DNA of 64,000 bases from Limisphaerales bacterium. Lineage in GTDB: Bacteria > Verrucomicrobiota > Verrucomicrobiia > Limisphaerales > SXTU01. Below, piece after piece: positions 8,914 to 16,948 of the stretch (its first letter is position 1; each line of letters opens with the position of its first letter). The position numbers were made by a program, and so were the translations under genes. Where the stretch lies: NCBI GenBank assembly GCA_009773355.1, contig WRPG01000030.1, forward strand, positions 1 through 64,000. The letters are read 5' to 3'. The notes under the pieces were generated by a model. The model was not told where the DNA came from. It did not search any database and worked only from the letters and a program-made list of their open reading frames with translations.

Positions 8914-9537
8914 ATGGAAAATCGCAAACAATTTCTCGCCCAAATCAAACAGGTGTTTGCGCCTGTGCTCAAGGCCGACGGCTTCACTGGAAGCGGCAGC
9001 ACTTACCGGCGTGTCGCTGGGGACGTGATTCATGTAGTGGCGTTGCAGGGTTCGGCGAGCGGCGGCAAGTGTTGCGTGTGTCTCGGCATTCACCTCAGTT
9101 TTCTGCCCGGCCAAGGTTCTCTCACCCCGCCAGACCCAAAGATGATTGAGGAGTCAGACTGTGAGTTTCGCACGCGCCTTGCGCTGCCGGGACAGTCTGA
9201 TGCGTGGTGGCCTTACGGCGCGACTGAGCAAGAGGCCAGAGAGTCAGCGGAGTCCATTCGTGCGCTTTATCAGCAGGTCGGAGCACCTTTCTTTCGGCGA
9301 TTCTCCACCTTTCCCGACGACTTCATCCGCGTCACGCCTCCGATGCTGGCTGTCGAGGGAGAGTTGCCCTTTCCGCCCGGCTGCACTTTCGTCCGGCTTG
9401 CGCTCGCGCTTGCTCGCATCGCGCAGCGAGTTGGGCGCATCGAAGACGCGCGTCAGTTCGCTGAGGTTGGTCTCGCACGAGTCGGACCTGCCACATCACT
9501 CAAACTTGCATTCAGACAGATTATCACAGCGGCTTGA
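8914..9537 (+). CDS. DUF4304-type protein
   Basis: This 207-residue cytoplasmic protein starts MENRKQFLAQIKQVFAPVLK. The opening helix, the GFTGSGSTYRR segment and the following strand VIHVVALQGSASGGKCCVCLG resemble DUF4304 proteins; the function is unknown. Base composition is visibly less GC-rich than the neighbours, and the gene stands alone between repeats and the large PQQ gene. This suggests an acquired gene. The family assignment is from memory of its N-terminal pattern. Confidence 0.7.
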   Translation: MENRKQFLAQIKQVFAPVLKADGFTGSGSTYRRVAGDVIHVVALQGSASGGKCCVCLGIHLSFLPGQGSLTPPDPKMIEESDCEFRTRLALPGQSDAWWPYGATEQEARESAESIRALYQQVGAPFFRRFSTFPDDFIRVTPPMLAVEGELPFPPGCTFVRLALALARIAQRVGRIEDARQFAEVGLARVGPATSLKLAFRQIITAA

Positions 9538-9652
9538 CCCCTTGATGGTCTGCGAACTCTTCCGTCGGTTCAGTAACTCCCCCCGCCTTCCCCGCGTCTG
9601 TTGGCGCATTGCAACGTCTCCAGACTCCGCCATACTGTCCGCACCTTCAGCC

Positions 9653-12600
9653 ATGAACACACTTCGCTTCCCCCTGTCCATCGTCGCACGGCTCTCCACG
9701 TTGGTAGGGCGCGGTGTCCTCACCGCGCCGCTGGCGTGTCCGAACAACTCAGCGGCGCGCTGGTGGGGCGAGGCTCCTGCCGAGGCACTGGTCTTGGTCG
9801 CAGCACCCCTTTCCGCCGCGCCCGCCGATGACGCGCAGCGCATCCTCGCTGCGTCCGGCGTGAAGGGCGGCCTCGTCGTCCAGCTCGGTCTCGGCGAGGC
9901 CGCGTTGACCAGCGCGCTGCGGGCGAACAACAGCTACCAGGTTGTCGCGTTGGACGCGGACACGAAGAAGGTCGCCGCCGCGCGCGAGGCGATTTTCGCG
10001 GCGGGCAAATACGGCCCCGTCAGCGTCGAGCAGTTCACCGGCGCGCAGTTGCCGTTCATTGACAACCTCGTGAACCTGCTCGTCGCCGAGAACCTCGGCG
10101 GCGTGCCACGCGCGGAGGCGCTCCGCGTGCTGGTGCCCAACGGCGTGCTGCTCACCAAGTCCGGCGGCCAATGGCAGAAGACGGTGAAGGCCAAAGACCC
10201 CGGCTTCGACGACTGGACGCACTACTTCTACGACGCGAAGGGCAACACCACCTCGAAGGACACGTTCGTCGCGCCGCCCGAGCGGCTGCAGTGGGTCGGC
10301 TCGCCGCGCTGGTCGCGCCATCACGACCGCATGAGCAGCCTCAGCGCGCAGGTTTCGTCGGGCGGCCGGCTCTTCTACATCATGGACGAAGGCTCGCGCA
10401 TCTCCATCCTGCTGCCGGCCAAGTGGCATCTCATCGCGCGCGACGCGTTCAACGGCACGCCGCTCTGGAAGCTGCCCATCGCGTCGTGGAACACGCATCT
10501 CTGGCCGCTCAAGTCCGGCCCCACGCAGCTCACGCGCCGGCTCGTCGCGGACGGCGAGCGCGTGTTCGTCACGCTGGGCATCGAGGCGCCCATCAGTTGC
10601 CTCGACGGCGCGACGGGCCAGACCTTGTTCACCTGCGAAGGCTCGCGGGGCGCGGAGGAATTTGTGCAGGCGAACGGCGTGATTTACGCGCTCATCAATC
10701 CGCGTCCGTGGGTGCTCGAAGAATTCGCCGTGAAGGCGCAGAGCGACCAGGGCCGCGTGGTGAACGAATACAATTGGGACCAAAAGCCGCGCGACCTCGC
10801 GGCCTTCGACGCGAAGACCGGCAAGCTTCTTTGGCGGAAGGCCGACCAGAAAATCGCGCCCATCACGCTCGCCTGCGACGGCACGCGGCTGGTGTATCAC
10901 GACGGCGATGTGCTTGTGTCGCTCGACCCGAAGACCGGCGCGCAGCAGTGGGCGAGCGAGAAGGCCAGCAAGCGCACGCTCTTCGAGTTCAACTATTCGC
11001 CGCGCGTGCTCCTCTCCGGCAACACTGTCCTCTACGCGGGCGGCGACGGCGCGCAGCGCGGCATTGACGCCGCGACGGGCAAGACGCTCTGGCAGGACAC
11101 GCACGAGAAGTCCGGCTATCGCTCGCCGGAGGATTTGATTGTCGCCGGCGGCCTCGTGTGGAACGCGGGCACGCTGCAAGGCAATCAGAAGGGCGAGTTC
11201 AAGGGCCGCGACCTTCGCACCGGCGCGGTGAAGAAGCAGTTTTCGCCCGACGTGCCGGACGGCACCTACTGGTTCCACCACCGCTGCTACATCGCGAAGG
11301 CGACGGAGAAGTATCTGATGCCCTCGCGCACGGGCATCGAGTTCGTGGACCACGCAAAGGAGCACTGGGACTTGAACCACTGGGTGCGCGGCGCATGCCT
11401 TTACGGCGTGATGCCCGCGAACGGCCTCACCTACGCCGGCCCGCACAACTGCGCGTGCTACCCCGAGGCGAAGCTCGACGGCCTCAACGCGATGGCCGGC
11501 GGCCAAGGCTCGCTGCATCCCATCCGCGCCGAGGCGACGCGCCTCGTGAAAGGCCCGGCCTTCAACGACCCGCTCGGCACCGACGCCGACGCGAAGGACT
11601 GGCCCACCTACCGCCACGACGCGAAGCGCAGCGGCAGTTCCGACCAGCCGCTCCTGCCTGACCTCGGCAAGGCTTGGGAAGTGAAGCTCGGCGGCCCGCT
11701 CTCCGCGCTGACCATCGCGGGCGGCAAGGTGTTCGTCGCGCAGGTGGACGCGCACACGGTCCACGCGCTCGACCACGCCACGGGCCTGCCGAAGTGGCAT
11801 TTCATCGCGGGCGGCCGCGTGGATTCACCGCCGACCTACTGGAAGGGCCGCGTTTATTTCGGCGGCAAGGACGGCGTCGTTTATTGCCTCCGCGCGAGCG
11901 ATGGCGCGTTGGCTTGGAAATATCACGGCGCGCCCAGCGACCGTCGCCACGCCGCGCACGAGCAGATGGAGAGCGTCTGGCCCGTTCACGGCAGCGTGCT
12001 CGTCGAGGACGGCAAGGTCAGCTTCGTTGCAGGCCGCAGCGTGTTCCTCGACAACGGCCTGCGCTTCGTGCGGCTCGACGCCGCGAGCGGCAAACTGTTG
12101 GCCGAGCAGACTTACAACCATGTGGACCCCGAGACGGGCAAGGACTTCAACGACCGCCACAAGACCCTGCAAATGCCCGTGGGCTTGAACGACATTCTCT
12201 CCAGCGACGGCAAGTGGACTTATCTCCGCACGCAGAAGATTGCCGCCGACGGCAAGCGCGTGGACATCGGCCCGGTGAGCAACAACGCCATCGAGCAGGG
12301 CGCGGCGCAGAAGGGCGAGGGCGCGCACCTCTTCGCGCCGATGGGCTTCCTCGACGATTCGTGGTTTCACCGCAGCTACTGGGTCTATGGCAAGAGCTTC
12401 GCCGGCGGCCACAACGGCTATTACCAGGCCGGCAAATACACGCCGTCGGGCCGCATCATCGTGCATGATGACAAGAACGTTTATGGCTACGGGCGCGAGG
12501 CGCAGTATTTCAAGTGGACCACCACGATGGAGCACCAGCTCATGAAGATGCCCAAGGACGCGCCCGGCGTCGCCCCGGACCTGACGCTCGCCACGAAGGC

Positions 12601-13774
12601 CGGCAAGCAGGCGGCGAAACAGGCCGAAAAGAACGCGCCCGCACCCGCCGCCGGCAACACGCCGCTGGTCGTGACCTACCCGCAGACCGAGAAGAACAAC
12701 ATCGCGGGCAAACCCTTCACGCTGGAGATTTGGGCGCTGCCCGACGGCAAGGACGGCGTGCTCATCAGCCACGGTGGCCCGCAGAACGGTGCGGGTTTGG
12801 TGATTGAGCAAGGCAAAGTCGGCTTCGTTATCAACAGCAACTCCACCCGTGCCCGCGCCAATGCGCCCGCGCCGTTGCTCGAGGGCTGGCACCACCTCGT
12901 CGGCTTGCTGGAGGCGGACCAGACGATGAAGCTCTACGTGGACGGACAGATTGTCGCGCAGGCGAAGTCCGCGTTCATCCCCGCGCAGCCCAAGCAGCCG
13001 CTCCGGCTCGGCGGCGACGGCAACAACAACCTCACCGGCGAAACGCTCGACGCCAGCTACACCGGCATGATGGACCAGTTTGCGATTTACACGCGCGCGC
13101 TGAGTGGCGTGGAGATTCAAGCGCGCCTCGCCGACCCGACCGCGAAGACCGACAAGTCCATCGCGCAGTTCTCCTCGTTCGACAAAGGCGACGCCCGCGA
13201 CGAGGCCGGCACGAACCACGGCGTCTCCGGCCCCGGCATCGAGACGGGCAAGGGCCGGAGCGGAGCCGCGCTGTGGTTCCGCCGCGCGCCCGGTGCGCCC
13301 GGTGCGCCCGGTGCGCCCGCTGTTGCAGCGAAGGGTGGCAAGAAGGCTGCGAAGGCCGCTTCTGCGACAACCCCGGCCAACCCGGCGAATCCCGGCGCGC
13401 CCGCGCCCGCGCAGAAGGGGACGTTCGTCGCCAACGACTGGCAGCGCTACGTCCCCATCATCACGCGCGCGATGGCCAAGGCCGGCAACTCGCTCATCGT
13501 CAGCGGCGCGGAGGATTTGGTGGACGAGGAGTATGCCTTCGAACGCCTCGCCGCGAAGGACAAGAGCATCCTCCAGCAGCTTCAGGAGCAGGACGACGCC
13601 CTCGAAGGCAAGCGCGGCGCCAAGCTCTGGGCCGTGGCCGTGGACAACGGCAACCAAAGCACCGGCCTCGACCTCGCCAGCCCGCCCGTCTGGGACGGCA
13701 TGGCCGTGGCGCAAGGCCGGCTGTATGTGTCGAGTTTGGATGGCGTGGTGCGGTGTTTTGGGAAGGCGAAGTGA
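9653..13774 (+). CDS. Exported PQQ-like beta-propeller protein with Rossmann and LamG domains
   Basis: This is a 1373-residue multidomain exoprotein. Residues about 1-65 contain a signal region interrupted by an in-frame repeat (TLVGRGVLTAP... to ...APAEA), followed by VLVAAPLSAAPA as the likely end of the signal. Residues about 70-175 look like a methyltransferase-type Rossmann fold (VVQLGLGEAALTSAL, VVALDADTKKV, LVPNGVLL), but the SAM-binding glycines are not classical. Two blocks of PQQ-like propeller repeats follow (for example LDGATGQTLF, DAKTGKLLWRK, LDHATGLPKWHF). A LamG/concanavalin-type domain comes at about 1005-1150 (LEIWALPDGKDGVLISHGG, LEGWHHLVGLLE). A last propeller strand closes the chain. 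Related architectures occur in Planctomycetes and Verrucomicrobia. The substrate is unknown. Confidence 0.85.
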   Translation: MNTLRFPLSIVARLSTLVGRGVLTAPLACPNNSAARWWGEAPAEALVLVAAPLSAAPADDAQRILAASGVKGGLVVQLGLGEAALTSALRANNSYQVVALDADTKKVAAAREAIFAAGKYGPVSVEQFTGAQLPFIDNLVNLLVAENLGGVPRAEALRVLVPNGVLLTKSGGQWQKTVKAKDPGFDDWTHYFYDAKGNTTSKDTFVAPPERLQWVGSPRWSRHHDRMSSLSAQVSSGGRLFYIMDEGSRISILLPAKWHLIARDAFNGTPLWKLPIASWNTHLWPLKSGPTQLTRRLVADGERVFVTLGIEAPISCLDGATGQTLFTCEGSRGAEEFVQANGVIYALINPRPWVLEEFAVKAQSDQGRVVNEYNWDQKPRDLAAFDAKTGKLLWRKADQKIAPITLACDGTRLVYHDGDVLVSLDPKTGAQQWASEKASKRTLFEFNYSPRVLLSGNTVLYAGGDGAQRGIDAATGKTLWQDTHEKSGYRSPEDLIVAGGLVWNAGTLQGNQKGEFKGRDLRTGAVKKQFSPDVPDGTYWFHHRCYIAKATEKYLMPSRTGIEFVDHAKEHWDLNHWVRGACLYGVMPANGLTYAGPHNCACYPEAKLDGLNAMAGGQGSLHPIRAEATRLVKGPAFNDPLGTDADAKDWPTYRHDAKRSGSSDQPLLPDLGKAWEVKLGGPLSALTIAGGKVFVAQVDAHTVHALDHATGLPKWHFIAGGRVDSPPTYWKGRVYFGGKDGVVYCLRASDGALAWKYHGAPSDRRHAAHEQMESVWPVHGSVLVEDGKVSFVAGRSVFLDNGLRFVRLDAASGKLLAEQTYNHVDPETGKDFNDRHKTLQMPVGLNDILSSDGKWTYLRTQKIAADGKRVDIGPVSNNAIEQGAAQKGEGAHLFAPMGFLDDSWFHRSYWVYGKSFAGGHNGYYQAGKYTPSGRIIVHDDKNVYGYGREAQYFKWTTTMEHQLMKMPKDAPGVAPDLTLATKAGKQAAKQAEKNAPAPAAGNTPLVVTYPQTEKNNIAGKPFTLEIWALPDGKDGVLISHGGPQNGAGLVIEQGKVGFVINSNSTRARANAPAPLLEGWHHLVGLLEADQTMKLYVDGQIVAQAKSAFIPAQPKQPLRLGGDGNNNLTGETLDASYTGMMDQFAIYTRALSGVEIQARLADPTAKTDKSIAQFSSFDKGDARDEAGTNHGVSGPGIETGKGRSGAALWFRRAPGAPGAPGAPAVAAKGGKKAAKAASATTPANPANPGAPAPAQKGTFVANDWQRYVPIITRAMAKAGNSLIVSGAEDLVDEEYAFERLAAKDKSILQQLQEQDDALEGKRGAKLWAVAVDNGNQSTGLDLASPPVWDGMAVAQGRLYVSSLDGVVRCFGKAK
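9701..9789. repeat. Palindromic element inside the signal-peptide region of the PQQ gene
   Basis: GGCGCGGTG-TCCT-CACCGCGCC forms a hairpin at 9708-9729. GCGCCGCT and AGCGGCGC pair across the middle. The right part, GGTGGGGCGAGGCTCCTGC (9762-9780), is the same string found at 26202-26220 in another gene. The left part matches 15164-15189 nearly exactly. The element keeps the frame open. Confidence 0.8.
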
Positions 13775-13796
13775 GCGCAGTGCCATTTTTTGAGAC

Positions 13797-14099
13797 ATGA
13801 ACATGGACCTGCTAAGAGAGCGGGCTGAACGCGCCATTGAGCAACCTGATGCGCAGACGGCGCTCATTGCGCTGGCGGTGGAGTTCAAGACTGAGGGGAT
13901 GACTGAAGCCGAAGTCATGGAGCTGTATTGCGAGTTTCTACGCAAACGTCAGGACGACACGGATGAGACAAAGTATGACGCGATTTTCGAGGCGCTGACC
14001 CTCGTCGGCGGACATTGTTCTTCGAGTTGTCACATCTTTGGCGAGCACTATGACGCCGGTTTTGTAGCCAGCCTTGTTAAGCGCGGCTTCCATGACTAA
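13797..14099 (+). CDS. Small orphan protein, function unknown
   Basis: This is a 100-residue acidic, helical cytoplasmic protein beginning MNMDLLRERAERAI; an ATG two codons in is an equal start candidate. It contains GMTEAEVMELYCEFLR, a helix pattern seen in several small proteins of unknown role, and a C-terminal CSSSCHIFGEHYD segment. Composition is lower in GC than the flanks, as expected for a recently acquired gene. A GCTAGGC string follows its stop (14103-14109). I do not recognise the family. Confidence 0.6.
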   Translation: MNMDLLRERAERAIEQPDAQTALIALAVEFKTEGMTEAEVMELYCEFLRKRQDDTDETKYDAIFEALTLVGGHCSSSCHIFGEHYDAGFVASLVKRGFHD

Positions 14100-14131
14100 A
14101 TGCTAGGCGGAATCCCAGTCGACCCCTCCTC

Positions 14132-15124
14132 ATGAATTCATTCCGACTCGCCCTAGTTCTCGCGCTCACCGCGCTCACCGCGCGCGCCGCCGACAACTGG
14201 TTCCTCGCCGTCGGGCACGGCGGGCACCGGATGCTTTCGCGTGACGGACTCAAATGGGAGTTGCACCAGGAATGGGGCAAGCCCGGCCACGACCAGAACG
14301 ACCTCAACCTGTGCGTGAACTTCAAGGGCATGTTCCTCGCCGCCGGTGGTTACTTCAGCGGGCGTGTCACCGCCACGCGCGACGGGCGCGCATGGTCCGA
14401 CGGCGTCATCCCCGGCAGCTCGCCCATCTTCGGCCTGGAGATTTTCGGCGACACGCTTTACGCGGTGGATTTGCGCGGCAAGGCCTTCAGGACCACCGAC
14501 GCGGAGAAGTGGCAGCTCGTCGCGACGCCGGAGATGCCCACCAAGACGCATTGGATTCGCGCCTCGACGCAGGGCAACGGCCTTATCGTCAGCTCCGGCG
14601 ACTTCGGCCCCGTCACCGCGTTCAGCCCCGCGACCGGCAAAATCACCGTCACGCAGATGGCCGGGCAGGTGGACAAGCAGGCGGGTCTGCGCCGCGTGGC
14701 GTTCGGCAACGGCGTGTTCGTCATCGGCGGCCAGAACGGCCTGCTCGCGGTGACGAAGGACGGCGTGACCTTCCAGAACAACGCGACCAACGCCGCGCGG
14801 GCCGACATCCAGTGCGTCGTATGGACCGGCAAGGAGTTCCTCGCCACGACGCAGAAGGAGGCGTATCGCTCGCCGAACGGCCTCGACTGGCAGCCGGTTG
14901 CCACCGGCCCTATCCCGCGCCAGATTCGCCGCGTGGAAAACTGGTTTTACGGCTACAGTTGGCCGCCGCATAAAATCTCGCGCAGCACCGACGGCGTGAA
15001 GTGGGAGCCAGTGCCGAACGAGAAAGAGTGGCAGGCCAAGTCCTTTGCATTCGGCCCGTTGAGTGGCGGTGAGCCGCCAAAGCTGCCGCCGGGGCCAAAA
15101 CCGAAACCGGTGGAGAGCAAATGA
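14132..15124 (+). CDS. Exported sialidase-like propeller protein
   Basis: The 330-residue product has a clear signal peptide (MNSFRLALVLALTALTARAA). The mature chain is built of repeated units with the pattern (S/T)xDGxxW, for example LSRDGLKWELH, ATRDGRAWSDG, VTKDGVTFQN and RSTDGVKWEPV, typical of BNR/sialidase-type beta-propellers. No catalytic sialidase set is visible, so a binding or scaffold role is more likely. A Pro/Lys-rich tail ends the protein. Its TGA overlaps the ATG of the next gene (15121-15124), so the two exported proteins probably form one operon. Confidence 0.8.
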   Translation: MNSFRLALVLALTALTARAADNWFLAVGHGGHRMLSRDGLKWELHQEWGKPGHDQNDLNLCVNFKGMFLAAGGYFSGRVTATRDGRAWSDGVIPGSSPIFGLEIFGDTLYAVDLRGKAFRTTDAEKWQLVATPEMPTKTHWIRASTQGNGLIVSSGDFGPVTAFSPATGKITVTQMAGQVDKQAGLRRVAFGNGVFVIGGQNGLLAVTKDGVTFQNNATNAARADIQCVVWTGKEFLATTQKEAYRSPNGLDWQPVATGPIPRQIRRVENWFYGYSWPPHKISRSTDGVKWEPVPNEKEWQAKSFAFGPLSGGEPPKLPPGPKPKPVESK

Positions 15125-16353
15125 CCAGCGTCCAAGGCCCAATGATGAATCAATCACCAACGCTGGTAGGGCGCGGTGTCCTCACCGCGCCGGAGCGCAG
15201 GTGTCCAACCTGCGCGTTCGCGGACGGTGTCAACGCGCAGGTTGGACACCTGCGCTCCGGTCATTGGTCGTGGGTCCTACTCTTCTTCACCCTTACCTTC
15301 GCCCGCGCTGCCGAGTGCTGCACCGTCCCCGTCTTCCGCTACGGCCTGGACAACTGGCAGGCGGACGCCTACCGCCTCGAATTCCCCGCCGCCGCCATGC
15401 AGGACGGCAAGCTCGCCGACTTCTTCCGCAACCTCGGCACCGCACTGCCCGTGAACTTGGAGGCCAAGCCCGGCACCGGCACCGAAGCGCGCTTGCTCTT
15501 CCCACATCCCGAGGAGGCGAAGTCCCCCGTCGTCTGGACCGGCGCGCTCACGCCCGCAAGCCTCGCCGCGCTGACTGATTCGCCCGCGCGCAAGGAGATC
15601 GCCCGCCGCATCCTCGCCGGCGAATCCGTCGTGTGGGTGCTCGCCGAATCGGGCGACAAGGCGGAGGACGACGCCATCGCCGCGCGCGTCGAGAAGCGGC
15701 TGCGCTACTTGGAGCAAGTCGCCATTCTCCAGCCCATTGACCCGAACGACCCGACCAGCAAGCTCGGCCCCGGCCCCGCGCTGCGCGTGAAGTTCTCACT
15801 CCTGCGCGCCCCCCGTGCCGGCGATTTGCAATCGCCGTCTTTGGCGAACGACAGCAACGGACGGCGGTTGCAAACCGCCGGCACGGCGTCGGAGTCGCTC
15901 CTCCTCAAGATGCTCGCCGGCCCGAAGCCCGCCGCCGAACTCGCCACCGGCCCGTGGCTCGCCGCCGTCTTCGGTCGCGGTCGTGTCCTCGGTGCGTGGC
16001 CGGCCGCCAATTTTGGCGACGCGGAAATCGAGGAAGCCTGCCTCTTCCTCCTGGGCGCGTGCTCCTGTCAGGTGAAACGCCAGAACCCCGGCTGGGACGT
16101 GCTGATGAACGTGAACTGGACGGAGGAACTGCGAGCCGTTGCGGAGAAGGCCAGCGGTGCTGCGACGGCTACCGCGCCTGCCCGAGTCGCCGACTCAGGC
16201 AGCAACCACACCAACGAAGCGCAGACCGTGACCATCTCGAGCGCGGCGGCTCCTGACGCCACCGTGCCCAAGCCGGGTTCGCCGACAGTCTTGTGGCTGG
16301 GGGCTTCCGTGTGTGCCATCGTCGGCCTGTTCCTGTTCGCCCGTAGGAGCTGA
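15121..16353 (+). CDS. Exported, C-terminally anchored protein with translated repeat inserts
   Basis: This 410-residue protein starts at an ATG overlapping the previous stop; ATGs at 15142 and 15145 are alternatives. The first ~45 residues come from a repeat element (TLVGRGVLTAPERRCPTC...), after which SWVLLFFTLTFARAAECC looks like the true signal core and cleavage or lipidation site. The mature start, CTVPVFRYGLDNWQADAYRL, is a pattern I associate with Verrucomicrobia/Planctomycetes exoproteins of unknown function. A second element is translated as GDLQSPSLANDSNGRRLQTA (about 237-256). A helix at about 388-406 followed by RRS anchors the C-terminus. No start codon exists between the first element and the signal core. 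Confidence 0.75.
   Translation: MTSVQGPMMNQSPTLVGRGVLTAPERRCPTCAFADGVNAQVGHLRSGHWSWVLLFFTLTFARAAECCTVPVFRYGLDNWQADAYRLEFPAAAMQDGKLADFFRNLGTALPVNLEAKPGTGTEARLLFPHPEEAKSPVVWTGALTPASLAALTDSPARKEIARRILAGESVVWVLAESGDKAEDDAIAARVEKRLRYLEQVAILQPIDPNDPTSKLGPGPALRVKFSLLRAPRAGDLQSPSLANDSNGRRLQTAGTASESLLLKMLAGPKPAAELATGPWLAAVFGRGRVLGAWPAANFGDAEIEEACLFLLGACSCQVKRQNPGWDVLMNVNWTEELRAVAEKASGAATATAPARVADSGSNHTNEAQTVTISSAAAPDATVPKPGSPTVLWLGASVCAIVGLFLFARRS
15163..15260. repeat. Palindromic element translated at the N-terminus of an exported protein
   Basis: Positions 15190-15218 and 15232-15260 are exact reverse complements (29 bp, 13-nt spacer). Each contains the hairpin GCGCAGGT-n5-ACCTGCGC. Ahead of them is the hairpin GGCGCGGTG-TCCT-CACCGCGCC (15168-15189), shared with the element at 9708-9729. 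Confidence 0.9.
15815..15884. repeat. Palindromic element inside a coding sequence
   Basis: The arms 15815-15839 and 15860-15884 are inverted copies with two differences. The left stem reads CGGCGATT-TGC-AATCGCCG and the right CGGCGGTT-GCA-AACCGCCG. The two differences form one exchanged base pair, so both hairpins remain perfect. The right arm is identical to the one at 21393-21416. Confidence 0.9.
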
Positions 16354-16360
16354 CTGAGCC

Positions 16361-16948
16361 ATGATGGTTTCCGACCAAGACACGCTTGATGTGATGCTCG
16401 TAGGCAAGCGGCTGACCGTTTCGGAAATGGACAACGGACATTCGCTTGCGTATCGGTCGTTGTGGGGCGGGTTTATGCTGGCAGTTGGTGGGTTCGTCCT
16501 GTGGGCTTTTCTCGGTCAGGGTGGACCTTCGTTCAAGGTGGAAACAACACTCTCGGAGCGATTGATTGGTGGCAGCATGGTGGCATTACTCGTCGTCGCG
16601 ATGGGGATAATCCCATGCTGCTGGGGGCTGGGCACGTTGTTCGTCCGGGACCGCCTCGTGTTTGACGCTGGGCGCGGGTGCGTCGAGGTCCACAAGACCG
16701 TCTTCGAGCAGACGGTCCGCAGGCGAGAGTATCCGCTGAAGGATTTTGATGAGATAGCAGTTGGGCAACGGCGGCTCGGCGGTGCGTTGACGAGTCGCAC
16801 TGTTTTTGTGGTGGAGAGCCGCAGTGTGCGTCGAAGTCTGGACGTGGCTGGCTGCCTGACGCAGCAACAAGCAGAAGATTTGGCAACTCAAATTGCGCAG
16901 CACACGGGCTTGGCGCACGTGAGCAAGTGCGCTTCCGTTCACACATGA
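16361..16948 (+). CDS. Two-helix membrane protein with PH-like cytoplasmic domain
   Basis: The 195-residue protein has two membrane helices, at about 35-51 (GGFMLAVGGFVLWAFLG) and 70-92 (GSMVALLVVAMGIIPCCWGL). A C-terminal half of beta strands follows, LFVRDRLVFDAGRGCVEVHK to RTVFVVESRSVRRSLDV, which looks like the PH-like domains of small bacterial membrane proteins. Function is unknown. Composition is lower in GC than its neighbours. Its stop overlaps the ATG of the following binding protein (16945-16948). Confidence 0.65.
   Translation: MMVSDQDTLDVMLVGKRLTVSEMDNGHSLAYRSLWGGFMLAVGGFVLWAFLGQGGPSFKVETTLSERLIGGSMVALLVVAMGIIPCCWGLGTLFVRDRLVFDAGRGCVEVHKTVFEQTVRRREYPLKDFDEIAVGQRRLGGALTSRTVFVVESRSVRRSLDVAGCLTQQQAEDLATQIAQHTGLAHVSKCASVHT

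Noticed and set aside
9601-9640. TTGCAA-16 nt-CATACT as promoter of the PQQ gene
   Set aside because: The match is weak and the spacing short; such hexamers are expected by chance.
9749-13945. Long minus-strand open frames opposite the PQQ gene
   Set aside because: Arg/Ala/Val-rich composition without motifs; the plus strand encodes recognisable propeller and LamG segments throughout.
15300-15330. Translation of the 410-residue exoprotein starting after the repeat element
   Set aside because: There is no ATG, GTG or TTG in the correct frame between the element and the signal core.
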